Numbered from the stretch's first letter, positions 1 through 11,265 are shown. The stretch: DNA of 64,000 nt from Endotrypanum monterogeii (GCA_000333855.2 CM007342.1:405250-469249), one strand, 5' to 3'. Made by a program: numbers and translations. Notes: generated by a model not told the origin, from the letters alone.

Positions 1-31
<31 letters not shown>

Positions 32-1506
32 GTTGTGGGTGGGGGGGTGGGGGGGGGGGGGGTAGGATGAAAAGAAGAAATAGGGGGGGAAGGTGCCGGG
101 CGCCCCCCCCCCCCACACACACACACACACACAAACAAAAAAAAAAATAAGAGAGAGAAGGCCTCCTGCCCCACTGTTTCCTGTCTCTTCTTTTTTTTTT
201 TTTGCCCTCCGCACTCAATACGGGGATACAGAGTGAGCAAATATACTCTGCGAGAGGAGGAGGCACCACCACCCCGGACAGAGATGATCTAAGGAAGGAG
301 CCGTGCATACGGGGTCAGGAACGAATTTCTCTCCGCGCCCTCCCCCCCCTCCCCTCCCCTCTCCACCACCACGACCACACCACAAAGACTCCTCGAAGCG
401 TTGGCACACGTCTTCGGTTTTGATTTCTTTTTTTTTTCCCAATCACTCTATCTTCCCCTTCTGGAAGATGTGATGCCGAAGAAGGGAGACATGGAAGGAG
501 GGAGGGAGGGGATATCTTCAAGGCGTGCACAAAGATAGATATTATATAGGTATGAAATTTAAACAATATTTTTTTTTCACGAAGAGGGGAATATGGCGCA
601 TTCGGAGGGGTAGGGGGCTGGCAGTGATGATGGGTCGAGGGCCTTTTTACGTGCGACCCAATCGATCCCTGTTGCATGTATCATTTGCCTACTCGCCGCG
701 ACTCGCCGGTCGTTAACTCCCTACTGCACATGTGTGGATCAAGCACTCCTTTCATGTACTGCTCCTCTCCTCATCCCCCGTTGTTTCTACCCGGCGTTTC
801 CTCTTCATTATCTAGCCCACCTCTCCCCCTATACACACACACACACATAGCTACACCTCCCTGACCCCATCCTCTCCCTCTTCGCCTGTGTGCTACTCGC
901 TTTGATTTCATTACATTGCTTTTCTGGTCTGTGTGCATGTGGGAGAGAGAGGGGGGGGGAAGGTGTTTGTTGTGATTGGCAACATACACATCTCTAGCAG
1001 CAACGGAAGGGGGGTCGCCTCCCCTGACTTCCTCACTCTTCCCTTCCCCTATTCCTTTAATTGCTACCCTTCGGGGTGGGTCGGTAGCATCACTGTAGTT
1101 TCTCCTTCGGCCTCGTATTTTTTTTTTTTTGGAAAAATTTCCGGGGCGTGTTTGAACAGGGAAGGCGGAATTGTTTCTGAGCGTGAGTGTGTGTATGTCT
1201 CTGTTTGCACGAATCGACGCTGCTGTTCACCTTCCGATAATATCGGAGTAACTCACAGGACTTATTCACTTACACGCCCATTGATTGTTGTAGAAGCGTA
1301 GCCGTTTTTTTTTCTTTTGAATTTTAAAAGTTTCTACCCCCGCCCACCTCCACGCACTGCCTTCCATTCGCCGCGTGGACCAACCGCGAGCATCTATCTC
1401 TAAATATATATATATATATATTTATATACGCACACAGCACACTAGCCCCTTTGAAAAAAGGGAGAAGGTGGAGGGCACCGATACCAAGGGTAACCATTAA
1501 AAAGAA
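1..1506. other. Spacer upstream of the MFS transporter gene
   Basis: This stretch has no credible gene. It holds a 29-base T run (3-31), G runs, a C run followed by a CA repeat (103-133), another CA repeat (832-847), and a TA tract at about 1404-1422 roughly 90 bases before the transporter start. Pyrimidine-rich stretches are suitable for trans-splicing and polyadenylation signals. The short ORFs here are low-complexity translations. Confidence 0.7.
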
Positions 1507-3960
1507 ATGCGCGCCACTGACACCGACATCCAGCCTGGACGGTACCTCGCAGACCAGCTGAGCACCACGTCCAAGGCTGCCGCTATCAAGCGCACCGCTA
1601 ACGGCAGCCACGTCACCAGCAGCAACCATGGGATGACGAAGAACGGTGATCGGGGTAGTGTCCAACGGCTCTGCGTTGTGGGCAGCAGCAACAGCGCAGT
1701 TGTACCAACAGTCCCCGCAGATCAGCCGTGCGTGTGGGATACCCCTTACGCTGATCCTGCCGGTCACCTGCCGTCCGACACGAGGCCCCCAGTGGACCGG
1801 GAGATCATTCTTTGTAATTTGCAGCTCTTCATTTGGCTCAAAATCATCGGCTCCTTCGACTCCGGCGCCTTCAGTGCTGCCCTCGGTGCCCCCAAGGGGA
1901 TTACCGAGGAGTGGGCTCTCAGTGCAAAGATGCAGGGAAAGCTCACCTCGAGCGTATTCCTGGGGAACGTGCTGGGGTGTCCCCTAGCCGGTCATCTGTT
2001 TTCTCACTACAGCGAGAAGCGTGTCATGGTCGCTGCCCTCATCGTACAAACGATTTTCACATTTCTCTTTGCCGTCCTTCCCATCTACGGCGTGGCGCTG
2101 GTGAACCGCTTCTTCATCGGAATCAGTTTATCCTTTATAGTAGTGTACACTCCCGTGTGGATAGACGAGTTCGCCCCAAAGGACAGACAGAGCATATGGA
2201 TGGCATCCCACAACGCGGGCGTGCCGCTGGGCATCATGCTCGGCTACGTTGTCGCCGCGAGCCTACCGACCTTCGCAAACTACATTGGATGGAGTTGGTC
2301 CTTTTACATCAAATGTGCGCTGATGGTGCCGACAATTGCGTATGTGGCCCGTCTGGATTCGCGCTCCATCAATACGCGCAAACCCGAGGGAAGCGGTGAC
2401 AACAGGGACGGCGGCAGCGCACTTGACCAGGGCCGCGTGAGCGATACCGATACCCCCAGTGCTGGCGCGGCGGGTGGAGAGAGCACCGTGGAGACAGCGC
2501 ACACAACAACCGTCTCACTGTCGCGCTGGTCGTCCGACACGAGAAGGTTTGCATCGACTGGCGCCTTTCTCATCACGCCGTGTAATATGAATGCGTCACA
2601 GTTCTTGAGGAAGCTGTTTGATCGCCTACGAGCGACCACTCGCGGATTCTACTCCTCCATGAGGCCGCTTCTTTCGAGTGTGGTGTACATGTGCAGCGTT
2701 GTGTCGCTCACGAGTTTGTACTTCGTTGCGACGGGGCTGCAAAATTTTGTCACACAGTATCTTAGAGCACCACCCTTTAATGCCTCGATGACCGTCATCA
2801 TGATCGGTTTCGGCTCGGCTGTCGTTTCGGCGCCAGTGTGCGGGGTCATCGTCGGTGGCATCCTTCTCGATCGCGTGGGGGGCTACAAGGGCAACCTCCG
2901 TCGTGTCTCCTTTTTTCTTTTGACTTGGGGATTGTGTGCGGTGATCTTCTCTATTATATGTATCTTTGTGCGCACGACGCGTGGATTTCTACTTGTCATC
3001 TCCGTTGTTCTGTTCTGTGGCGGGGCGATCATTCCACCTGGTGCCGGACTCACAATGGCATCCCTGCCAGACCACCTTCGATCTACAGGTGCAGCTTTTT
3101 CCCAAACTCTATACAACTTGCTCGGAAACTTTAGTGGTCCGCTGGTTTGCGGCTGGGTAACGGAAACTACCGGGAGTCTGCGCTATGGCATCATGACATT
3201 GCTTCTGTCAAGCGCACTGGGTGTTATTCCGATAACGGGCATACTGTATGTTGCGTATTGTTCCGCTGGTGGTGGTGACGCGGGCGGCGGGGCGACAGAG
3301 GCGGCGATTGTGTATGACGAAGACGTTAATGATCTAGAGATGCATCACTGCGGAGACGCCGTGACGGTGGAGGAGGCGGGGGGTACGGCGGTGGTGGTAG
3401 CTCCGATGCGCTGCGGATATGGCGACGAACGCGACACCGAGGCGGCGCTGAGGGGTGGAATAGCGCCGCCAAATGGCAAATTAAAAAATATATCGATGAT
3501 ATCGAGCCGAAGCGGTGCCCCCAAGCCGTTGAAGGCGGTGGAGGTTGAACCACTCCTGCAGCAAACTCGGCAGCTGGCTGCGGACCGAAGCGTACCAAGC
3601 TGCCATCAAGGGACCCTGGTTGGTAATGATACAGCGGCGGCCTCTCGGTCGCTTCCCTCCAAAGTGTGCCCACCGACGCCGTCGGGGATGCCAATACTGC
3701 CTGCTCACAACTTAGCAATACTGACCGCTCCCTTGCCAGCAGCAGAAGCACCGGTGGAGGCGCTGACTCTGAAGGCGCTCTCACTCCTTCCCGTGGGAGA
3801 GGGGTATCACTACACGTCGGCACAGATCCATGCTCCCGGTACCGCACTGCCTCGGACAACGTCGCATTCACCGCCCAAGAAGAAATGGTCGTCAATCAGC
3901 ACCGTCGCTGAAGTGTCCATCGCCTCACTGCCCAACTGCCCTCGGCGCCGCGGCGAATAG
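1507..3960 (+). CDS. Major facilitator superfamily transporter, spinster-like
   Basis: An 817-residue polytopic membrane protein starting at ATG 1507. A polar N-terminal tail of about 100 residues precedes the first membrane segment. The N-terminal half carries an MFS motif-A-like turn (GHLFSHYSEKRVMV) after the second span and a conserved RFFIGISLSF segment. A cytosolic loop of about 100 residues, Ser/Thr- and Gly-rich, separates the two halves. The second half has its own motif-A copy (GGILLDRVGGYKG) and a segment with PDHLRSTGAA and a LGNFSGP helix, an arrangement typical of spinster-type carriers. After the last span (about residue 585) comes a long polar, probably disordered tail of about 230 residues. 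By family it would be a secondary carrier in the plasma or an endolysosomal membrane; the substrate cannot be told. It lacks recognisable sugar- or folate/biopterin-carrier signatures. Confidence 0.85.
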   Translation: MRATDTDIQPGRYLADQLSTTSKAAAIKRTANGSHVTSSNHGMTKNGDRGSVQRLCVVGSSNSAVVPTVPADQPCVWDTPYADPAGHLPSDTRPPVDREIILCNLQLFIWLKIIGSFDSGAFSAALGAPKGITEEWALSAKMQGKLTSSVFLGNVLGCPLAGHLFSHYSEKRVMVAALIVQTIFTFLFAVLPIYGVALVNRFFIGISLSFIVVYTPVWIDEFAPKDRQSIWMASHNAGVPLGIMLGYVVAASLPTFANYIGWSWSFYIKCALMVPTIAYVARLDSRSINTRKPEGSGDNRDGGSALDQGRVSDTDTPSAGAAGGESTVETAHTTTVSLSRWSSDTRRFASTGAFLITPCNMNASQFLRKLFDRLRATTRGFYSSMRPLLSSVVYMCSVVSLTSLYFVATGLQNFVTQYLRAPPFNASMTVIMIGFGSAVVSAPVCGVIVGGILLDRVGGYKGNLRRVSFFLLTWGLCAVIFSIICIFVRTTRGFLLVISVVLFCGGAIIPPGAGLTMASLPDHLRSTGAAFSQTLYNLLGNFSGPLVCGWVTETTGSLRYGIMTLLLSSALGVIPITGILYVAYCSAGGGDAGGGATEAAIVYDEDVNDLEMHHCGDAVTVEEAGGTAVVVAPMRCGYGDERDTEAALRGGIAPPNGKLKNISMISSRSGAPKPLKAVEVEPLLQQTRQLAADRSVPSCHQGTLVGNDTAAASRSLPSKVCPPTPSGMPILPAHNLAILTAPLPAAEAPVEALTLKALSLLPVGEGYHYTSAQIHAPGTALPRTTSHSPPKKKWSSISTVAEVSIASLPNCPRRRGE

Positions 3961-5462
3961 GCTTGGGCCACAGAAGACATAATTGATCTATCTGGGAGTT
4001 GCCGAGGAGGACTCTCCCGACAACGGGGGAGTGCCGATGTACAAATTCATTGCCCACGACCGCTTTCACAGTTTGACCCTCAAGCGGCAGTAGTGAGAAG
4101 GGCTCGGTGAGCATGTCGTGCCGGGGAGCCCCCCCCACCACACACACACACATACACACAGCGTACCGTCGCAGACATGGTAGGTGTGTCGGGAAACTGA
4201 CATTACATTGATCATGTCGTGACGCCGTTTGTTCGGGATCGAAACGAAGCCAAGTCGGGAAGAAGGTGGGTAGTAGGGTCCTGGGGAAGAATCTCGTGTG
4301 GTGTACGCGTCGGGGCATATGCACAAACGAGTACACGCACGCACGGGAACTGCGGTTGCCGGCATTCACTTTTTCCCCTCCTCCCTACTTCCTCCAAATC
4401 AGTCCTTGATTTAATAATTTCTCTTTCCTAGAGCGATAGTGCCGACATCATTACTTACAAGATAGACACGGACGTAGTAGATGTGCGGTCCTGTCTCGCT
4501 CCTCCATTCCATTTCATTCCAAATCCCTTTAGGGGAAGAGGAATGCACATCAAGTTTTTATTGGTGCCTTACGTGCAACTGCTTCAGCTTTATTGTGTGT
4601 GTTGAGTGTGCAGTTTTTTTTTTTGTTTTTTGGTCCTTTGCACGGAGAAAGGCTCTGCTGCGGTGTGTTGATCCCCCCCCCCCACGCTCCATCCCAATCC
4701 ATCCGTTTTACCGCAGCACATGCACTCTACAATTTCCTTGTCGTGTGGTCAAGAAAGAGTGGGGGCGGTGGTATATCTGCGTGCCTCTCTTTCCTTCTGT
4801 ATCTTCTTTCTCCCACTAGGGAGTGTACTTGGAAAAAAAAGAAAACGTTTCTCTGTGTGTGTTTGTGTTTGTATTTCCTCTGGTGCGAAGGGCAGGAGGG
4901 GGTGGTGAGGATTGTTATGTGAAGCGCGTGCTGTGACGATGGCAGTATGTACACCCGCGTGCTATGCTCTGGGGGATACGGTGGCAGGGTGGGGAACGCA
5001 CAAAAATTAAATCAATTCCCTTGCTACCGTGATTCATCCAGTCTCAGTGCATTTTTGTGCGTTAGCAGCCTCATCAGCATTCCTACTCGCCTCGCCTTTC
5101 CTGTTGCTTACCCGACTGCCATTCCTTTCGTCACTCTTTTTTTTTTAACTTCATCTTCCTCAAAGCCTTACCCTGTCAGTCTGACCAATTGGGGTAAGCC
5201 CATCCGTTTCTTTTAGCCCACAACTGAAGCGCCTGCACGCAAGAGAAGTCGTGGGCTATCTCAGATGTACGTTCTCCTCGTCCTTGTCCCCCCTCACTAC
5301 TCGGCTCATCCCTCTCCCTCTCTTCTCCCTTTTTTTTTCTCCTTTCCCGGGAAAAGTGTTCCCGGTTGCGCTCAGCACCCTTCTCCATTGCGTAATACCT
5401 CGCACCTGGGTGGTGAACAGAGCCCCCGCTCCCTCCTCTCCCCCACCCTCTGTACATACCAG

Positions 5463-5494
<32 letters not shown>

Positions 5495-5495
5495 C
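3961..5495. other. Spacer between transporter and SmD1 genes
   Basis: I see no gene here. It contains short CA repeats (about 4140-4160), a C run near 4674-4683, T runs at 4613-4632 and 5138-5147, and, near its end, the pyrimidine tract that probably serves SmD1 trans-splicing. A CA microsatellite (5463-5486) abuts the SmD1 start. Confidence 0.7.
5310..5356 (+). promoter_or_regulatory. Probable trans-splice acceptor for SmD1
   Basis: An almost pure pyrimidine run of about 39 bases (5310-5348) is followed by the first AG at 5355-5356, about 140 bases before the SmD1 ATG. Polypyrimidine tract followed by first AG is the known rule for spliced-leader addition in kinetoplastids. The site itself is inferred and not shown by the sequence. 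Confidence 0.55.
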
Positions 5496-5807
5496 ATGAC
5501 GTCTGTGTCTCCCTCAGAAACAGGAGGCACGCTCATCGCGTTCCTGCAGCAGCTGCGTGGCACGTTGGTGGAGATCGAGCTCAAGAACGCCTCCATCGTC
5601 TCGGGAGAAGTCGCTTATGTCGATGCGCATATGAATACATACATGTCCCACGCAAAGATTACCAGCAAAGGTAAGAACCCAGTCGAGGTGGAGGAGCATA
5701 TGGTGCGCGGCAGCACCATCCGCTACATCATTATGCCCGAAAGCCTCAACACATACGACGTACTGAAGCAGGCCTCCACCAAGAGAAATGGTACATCGAA
5801 AAACTAG
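5496..5807 (+). CDS. SmD1: Small nuclear ribonucleoprotein SmD1
   Basis: A 103-residue Sm-fold protein; ATG 5496 is the first ATG of the Sm domain, and in-frame codons further upstream translate only a CA repeat. Sm1 motif: [20 protein letters not shown] followed by [15 protein letters not shown], matching the SmD1 pattern ELKNG...G.V..VD..MN. Sm2 motif: [16 protein letters not shown], matching the SmD1 consensus IRGNNIRYFILPDSL. In the family this protein is part of the heptameric Sm ring on spliceosomal snRNAs, which in kinetoplastids mainly serve trans-splicing of the spliced leader in the nucleus. The animal SmD1 Gly-Arg repeat tail is missing; the protein ends about 20 residues after Sm2 in a short Lys/Asn/Ser tail. 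Confidence 0.93.
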   Translation: MTSVSPSETGGTLIAFLQQLRGTLVEIELKNASIVSGEVAYVDAHMNTYMSHAKITSKGKNPVEVEEHMVRGSTIRYIIMPESLNTYDVLKQASTKRNGTSKN

Positions 5808-6518
5808 GCGATAAAGGGCTCCGGCCCCGACTGGAACAAAGTGGTGTGCTGCCGAGCACCTCCATGGTTTGCCCTGATGATGAGATGGAGCGTGAGCGCT
5901 AAGTCCTGGAGAGCGAGGGAGGGGAGGAGGGCAATAGGGAAAAGACGATGGGAAAACAAAAAGAAAACGGGAAAATGAGATATCAAGTCAAACCGGCCGA
6001 ACCACACTGGGAGCACACGTGCTCCAGCGATACGGTTACACCAAGAGAGACAACTGTCCACTCAGTGCGGCGTGTGTCTAGGAGTCTTGCAGGTTATATG
6101 CACAGTGAATAGGTGAAAGGTAGGGAGTGAGGAGACAAGGTAGGTCAGTCAAAGAGTATGCTGTGGCTCATCTCCGCTCCCACAGGACACACAGCCCCCC
6201 TCCGCTTCTTTCCCGCCTTCATCTTCCCCCCCCCCTCCTCCTCTCACTAACACCACAGTAGTCATTCGAGAACCAAAAAAAAAATGTGGGCGCCTCTCCT
6301 GTGCATCTCGCTAGCAACCTCAAATGACTTTCATGTTTTGTTTCGCTTCTTATCGCGCGTGCATTATTCTCCAGGGGCATGCTCTCTTCTTCATGGCTGC
6401 GAAGGGGGAACAATGGGGGGGGTGGGGGAGGTGGTGGAGCTAAGGTCTGCGTATCGTGTGTATTTGTATTCACAGGACCTCTGCATGCATCTACACATGA
6501 ATATGTTCACCTTTCCTT

Positions 6519-6560
<42 letters not shown>

Positions 6561-7479
6561 ATGGTGATGGCGTGGCTGATCTGTGTTTCTCTCTTGTAAC
6601 TTTCCCTATTCACTGATAACAGCGAAAGAAAGGAAAAACAAAAAAAAACGATGGCAACAACAACAACAGTGTGTATTGCATTCATTGGATAATATACTAT
6701 ATATGAGGCAAGGTCGCCGTCTTTCCTTGTATCGACATTCCCTCAATCGGTATTCGCTCCAGCGTGCTAACTCCTTCATCTCCGCAGCTGGAGTGGCTCA
6801 GGGTCTTGAAGTGTGGAAAGGCGTAGGAGTGCATGGCTGAGGGGAGGCCCTTCATACAGCTCTCCCTCTTTTTTTTTTTTTTCGTTCAGGTGAGGCAAAG
6901 CTGGGTTGGGTAACAGACGCCACCAAGAGCCATCGCAAGGGGAAAAGGGGAGAAGTCACCCCACAACGCCGCTTATTGAGATGGGTGACAACACTAGTGG
7001 TGGTGACCATTCTGTAGGCAGGAATACCTTGCTCGATCGCATACGTTCCGCCCCCTCCCCCCCCCCACTCCCCTCCTTCCTCGCGCCCGCTGCACTCGTC
7101 GACTCTCTTTTCCCCTTCTCATTTTTTTTTTGTTTTGTTTGATTGTGCAGTACTCCCACCCCGACAAGTGTTGGCTGGTGATTTTCCTTAATGGGGCAGA
7201 ACACAAGCTAAAGCCAACAACAACAACAACAAAAAAGAACTCATTTCTCTCCACTAACAAAACACACTTTGTGTCGCACAGATCTTCTCCGTCCCTCACA
7301 TCCATTGCCTTGCAATTGCGCGTCTTGGCAAGCGTGTGAGCGGCGTCCCATCCACCGTCTCCACATCACCGCACCAAGCCACCAAAGTGTGGGCACTAGG
7401 ATCATCACGGCTGTCGGGAACGGGCTTCACTCATCATTAAAGGTGGCGGGTGGTTGGGGAGGTCAAGGCGCGCGTTCAA
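5808..7479. other. Spacer between SmD1 and the proline-repeat gene
   Basis: About 1.7 kb with no credible gene. It contains a G run near 6415-6421, a composite TA/GA microsatellite (6519-6560), T runs near 6870-6882 and 7120-7128, and a short CAA repeat at 7219-7231. The ORFs crossing it have repeat-driven composition and no recognisable domain. Confidence 0.65.
6519..6560. repeat. (TA)n(GA)n composite microsatellite
   Basis: An alternating TA run (about 6519-6533) passes directly into a GA run (6534-6560), 0.7 kb downstream of the SmD1 stop and presumably within its 3' UTR or the intergenic spacer. Confidence 0.9.
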
Positions 7480-9952
7480 ATGGAACTCCGGATGCCGACG
7501 AGTACGACGCCGCCGCCTTGGCTGTCGCGCCAGAAGACGCCGCAACAACAGCGGCACGGACATCACTATCAGTCAGAGTCACAGCAGCTGCAGCGACGGC
7601 AGAACCGCCGTCATGCCAACGTGATGGCGTTGCGAAGTCTGCAGCACCGAATGCAGTTGAGAGAAGGGGCGGCTCAGGCACTGCACGCAAGTCCCTCGGC
7701 TCTTCCTCAAAATAAAAGGAGCTGCTCCTCATCGTCTGCGACGTACTGTCGCTTTCATTGCTGCGACGCCCCTCCAGCGTCCCCCTCTTCCCCGCGGCCT
7801 CAGAGAAGCGTTGCTCAAACGACGCTGGGGAGCCCTGAGGTACCCCACTCCGTCTGGTCACAGCAGCTGCACGCGACTGTTTTGAGAGTTGCAACATGGG
7901 GTGAAGTGGATATCACCGACGGGGAATACAGACCAGCGCAGGGCATTGCGCGGCGAGCTGCAACAGCACAGCTTCCTGAAGTCTGCCACATCGGCGGTAC
8001 AGGTGGTGACAGAGGGAAAACGGCAACCGAGACAAGAGTATCACCAGGGAGAGGCGGTGGGTGCGTACGTTGCGGATGCAGCTGCCCCTGTGGACTCAAC
8101 GCATATGGAGAGCGACGGTCGCCGTGTAATCACGTCCGGCACCGTAGCAGGCACGGAAAGCGGCATTGTAGCCGAGGCTCTGGGGCACGGCGCGACGGCT
8201 CGGTTCGCTGCCACAGGTCTACATCTGCCGGTACGTCGAAGGATTCTGTTGTTGCCAAAACAACCGGGCTGCCAAGTGCCGTTCCACTCCTCACTGCATC
8301 GATTGCTTCTCCATTTCGCGATCAGGACGTACTGGAGCGCATCATGGCTAGGTACCGCATTCCTTCACCGCCTGCCGAGCCCCCAAAGGAGAAGCAAGAA
8401 CACCCGGTGCACATCTTTGTCCAATGCGGATGTGGTCAGGTGGCAACAGCGGCAGGAGGCCCGACCTCGTCCGCAACACCAGACACATCCGAGTCGGCAG
8501 CGAAAAGCGTCGCAGCAGCCGTGCCTACCTCAGCACCTCCTCCACCCCCTGCAGCATCCGTCCCAGCACCTCCTCCACCCCCTGCAGCATCCGTCCCAGC
8601 ACCTCCTCCACCCCCTGCAGCATCCGTCCCAGCACCTCCTCCACCCCCAGCAGCATCCGTCCCAGCACCACCTCCACCCCCCAGCAGCATCCGTCCCAGC
8701 ACCACCTCCACCCCCTGCAGCATCCGTCCCAGCACCTCCTCCACCCCCTGCAGCATCCGTCCCAGCACCTCCTCCACCCCCTGCAGCATCCGTCCCAGCA
8801 CCTCCTCCACCCCCAGCAGCATCCGTCCCACCACCACCCCCTGCAGCATCCGTCCCGCCTCCGAGTGCGTCTGCATCTGCACATCAAGCCGCGCCAGCGC
8901 CAGGCCCGTCTACTGCTGCTGTGAAATCTGTAGGAGACAAGGAAAAGCAGATGCTCCTGGAGAAGGCCGAAAAATACGTCTCGCGACTCGAGCAGGAGGT
9001 GCAGCACCGCGCTCTTCATTATGATGTGATGCTTCAGCAGCTAGCGGAGGAGGAGGCGTGCAGCGCGGCATTACGCCACGATCGCGACGCACTGCTGATG
9101 CTCAATAGTGGCCTTCAGTTTTCCCTAGACTGCACCAGAGGGAGCAGTACCGCACGAGGGCAGCTAGGGCACAGTCGATCCACCTACGCTTCATCTACTT
9201 CTTCCTCTGAGGTGACAGCATCCGCATCGCCTCGGAGGGCAAGTGTATCCAGCACTGCAGAATACCTACAACCTCAGCAACAGCAGTCGGTACGCCGTTT
9301 CCCGCCGGCAGTTGAGTCCGTCTACAGCTCTCTACAGGCTTCCGCAGGTGCGAGTGGGGCAGCTGTGTCACTGCCTCCTGCACCCCCTGCACCGCCATCG
9401 GCGGCGCCACCATTTTTCTCTACCTCTTCTCCTGCACCTACCACAGCTACGGTAACGAGCGGGGCTTGTAGCGGCGCCACGCAAGCAGTGCTACGGCATG
9501 TCCTCCTCGAGCGTGAAGCTGCACTGCAGTCATCGTCGCCAAGAATCGCTGGAGCGGCGGAAAGCTTGGCGGGTGGAAGAACTCACGTCGGCTACTCGGA
9601 GGAACTCCGCCGCAACGTAGACCGACTTTATCAGGAGGCGGAGGCTGGAGCCGCACACGTTCGCCGGGCTAGCCAACATACAGTGATGCCAACAGCTGCA
9701 GCTGCTGCAGCTCCAACGTTCGCCCCTTCACTACAGCCTGCTTGCTACCCAATACCATCCCCATATCCTACCCAACCTGCTGGTTTGAGTACAGCGCAGC
9801 CGTCGGCGGATCATGCACAGATGCGGCAACAGCAGCAGCGCCAGTGGGAGCTACAGAAGCTCCGGGAAGAGGTTGCATTGGAAGGAGAGCGCATGAAAGC
9901 CGATACGGAGCGATGGCGCGCCTACCTTCAGCAACAGCAGCGACAGCACTAG
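7480..9952 (+). CDS. Proline-repeat, coiled-coil protein with a broken reading frame
   Basis: An unrecognised protein of about 820 residues if read across frame changes. The first ATG in frame 1 is at 7480. Coding-like sequence in frame 1 around 8240-8680 (ending in DVLERIMARYRI, PPAEPPKEKQ and the proline repeats) has to switch to frame 2 within the repeat array, because everything from about 8690 to the stop at 9950-9952 reads well only in frame 2. That part includes a coiled coil rich in Glu/Gln/Leu (about 8938-9110), Ser/Ala/Pro-rich linkers and a second Gln/Glu/Arg helix at the C-terminus (about 9820-9950). The switch coincides with one extra C at 8677-8682. A second out-of-frame block (about 7930-8230, frame 2) is suggested by strong G bias at first codon positions. 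The domain make-up suggests a cytoskeletal or scaffold protein, but I assign no function. It may be a pseudogene or carry assembly errors. Confidence 0.6.
8533..8857 (+). repeat. 33-bp tandem repeat array encoding APPPPPAASVP
   Basis: Ten tandem units start at 8533, 8566, 8599, 8632, 8665, 8699, 8732, 8765, 8798 and 8831. Each encodes the 11-residue unit APPPPPAASVP. The fifth unit (8665-8698) is 34 bases because its C run (8677-8682) has six C where the fourth unit has five in the same context; this shifts the frame. The tenth unit is shortened to 27 bases. Near-identical units suggest recent expansion by slippage or unequal exchange. Polyproline of this kind typically binds profilin, SH3-like or EVH1-like partners in other eukaryotes; here that is only inference. 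Confidence 0.95.
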
Positions 9953-10508
9953 TCTTTGCACTGAAGAGAAGGCAGCGGGGGCGGTGTCCTCGGTGTTGTC
10001 TGTCTTCCTCATTACCATAAATCCATGTGGCCAGTGTATTGGTGATGATAATTACGACTATTACTATTTTTATTAGTTTCCCTTGCTCATACCTGATCTC
10101 GCGGTGGGCAAACACTGAAGGAACCCCTCCCCTCACCCCTCCACACATACACGCACACACCAACTACTTTTTCTTGGTGTCGACCCCATCGTGACATAGA
10201 CGATAGACATTGTACACCCTCCGCTCATCTCCTTCACTGCCCCTCTTCTTTATACATATAGATACATTATATACATATATTATTTCTTAATGAGGCCTTT
10301 TTCTTTCAGGGGGAGTGAGGGAAGGAGGGGGAATATCACTGCCCTTAGCTGACTCCCTTCTCCGGCCCACCACCACCGCGGGGAGATTGCCGCAATGCAT
10401 CGGCGGCATGCTGATATGGTGTATCACAAGAACTTATATTTATATGCATAGATACACAGATGCATGTCTGTGTACGCATACATCCTTATAGATATGTGTT
10501 CCTGTTTG

Positions 10509-10550
10509 TATATATATATATATATATATATATATTCTGTGTGTGTGTGT
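10509..10550. repeat. (TA)n followed by (GT)n microsatellite
   Basis: A TA tract of about 13 units (10509-10535) is followed after a few bases by a short GT run (10539-10550). Confidence 0.9.
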
Positions 10551-10731
10551 CTATCTCTGCGTAAAATTCTGAGGTAGGTAGGGAATCTCTCAGATGCCAA
10601 CCTGACACTGTCACCGGCATACTCGCTAGCAACACAAGCCAGGCCAGTGGAGTCTGTAGCTATCCGTGCTGATCAAGGGTGCGTTCACGTACGTTTTTCA
10701 ACGCTTCTGTGTACTCCGAGTTTCACAGCGC

Positions 10732-10758
10732 TATATATATATATATATATATATATAT
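10732..10758. repeat. (TA)n microsatellite
   Basis: A TA run of about 13 units, the second one in this spacer, about 0.2 kb after the first. Confidence 0.9.
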
Positions 10759-11265
10759 GTCTGTACATATAAATGTGGTCAGCAGCAGCACTGTAAGCGG
10801 TCGCCGAGCAGCCCAGCCCCTTCGTCTTCGTGGGTAGGGCGAGCTGTCTCTGATCGCCCCCCCCCCCCCCCCCACTCCAGCACTCTTCACCGCTTCCTGC
10901 AAACTTTACTTTTCGCCACCTGGCTGCTGTTCAGCACTGTTGCTTCTCTAACGGTGAGGTGAGTCACCCCGCCTCCTTCACTTCCTTCCCTATTTTTTTA
11001 CCAGCGGGCTCCTGTCCCTCATCATCTTCCGGTCAAAATATCTCCCACTATTTTCTCCCGCACATATCATTTCCAAATTCGCTCGCGCAACGGGCTCCGT
11101 TTCCACCCTCCCACCACCACCACCACCACCACTCCCCATTTCACACAGCCTTTTTTTTTTTCTCAGTCACTCGACTCAAGGGACACGCGCTGCTCTACAT
11201 ATACCGACGTAGACGGGGAGCAGCAGAGATTAACAAATAATAATAATTAAAAAAGAAAAAAAAAC

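Larger units (their letters stand above)
9953..11265. other. Spacer with two long TA microsatellites
   Basis: About 1.3 kb without a credible gene. It has two long TA tracts (10509-10535, followed by GT repeats, and 10732-10758), a C run of about 16 bases near 10857-10873, a CAC repeat at 11115-11131 and a T run near 11151-11161 that may belong to the splice-acceptor region of the next gene. Confidence 0.65.

Noticed and set aside
1507..3960. Folate/biopterin transporter
   Set aside because: Tempting in a trypanosomatid, but the two motif-A copies and the C-terminal half pattern fit a spinster-type MFS carrier better.
7269..7715. Separate small gene in frame 3
   Set aside because: Ala-rich shadow of the frame 1 start of the proline-repeat gene; no in-frame ATG before the region of interest and a stop before the conserved part.
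8060..8130. Cys-rich frame 1 stretch (CVRCGCSCPCG) as a zinc finger
   Set aside because: The same DNA reads better in frame 2 with coding-like codon positions; the cysteines look like a shadow of G-biased first positions.
8533..8857. CRISPR-like array
   Set aside because: The 33-base units are directly adjacent without spacers, encode a regular peptide and lie in a eukaryotic genome.
8683..9024. Frame 1 continuation with IRPSTSSTPC repeats as a real protein end
   Set aside because: It is the +1 reading of the proline array and of the coiled-coil region, whose natural frame is frame 2; it ends soon after the array.
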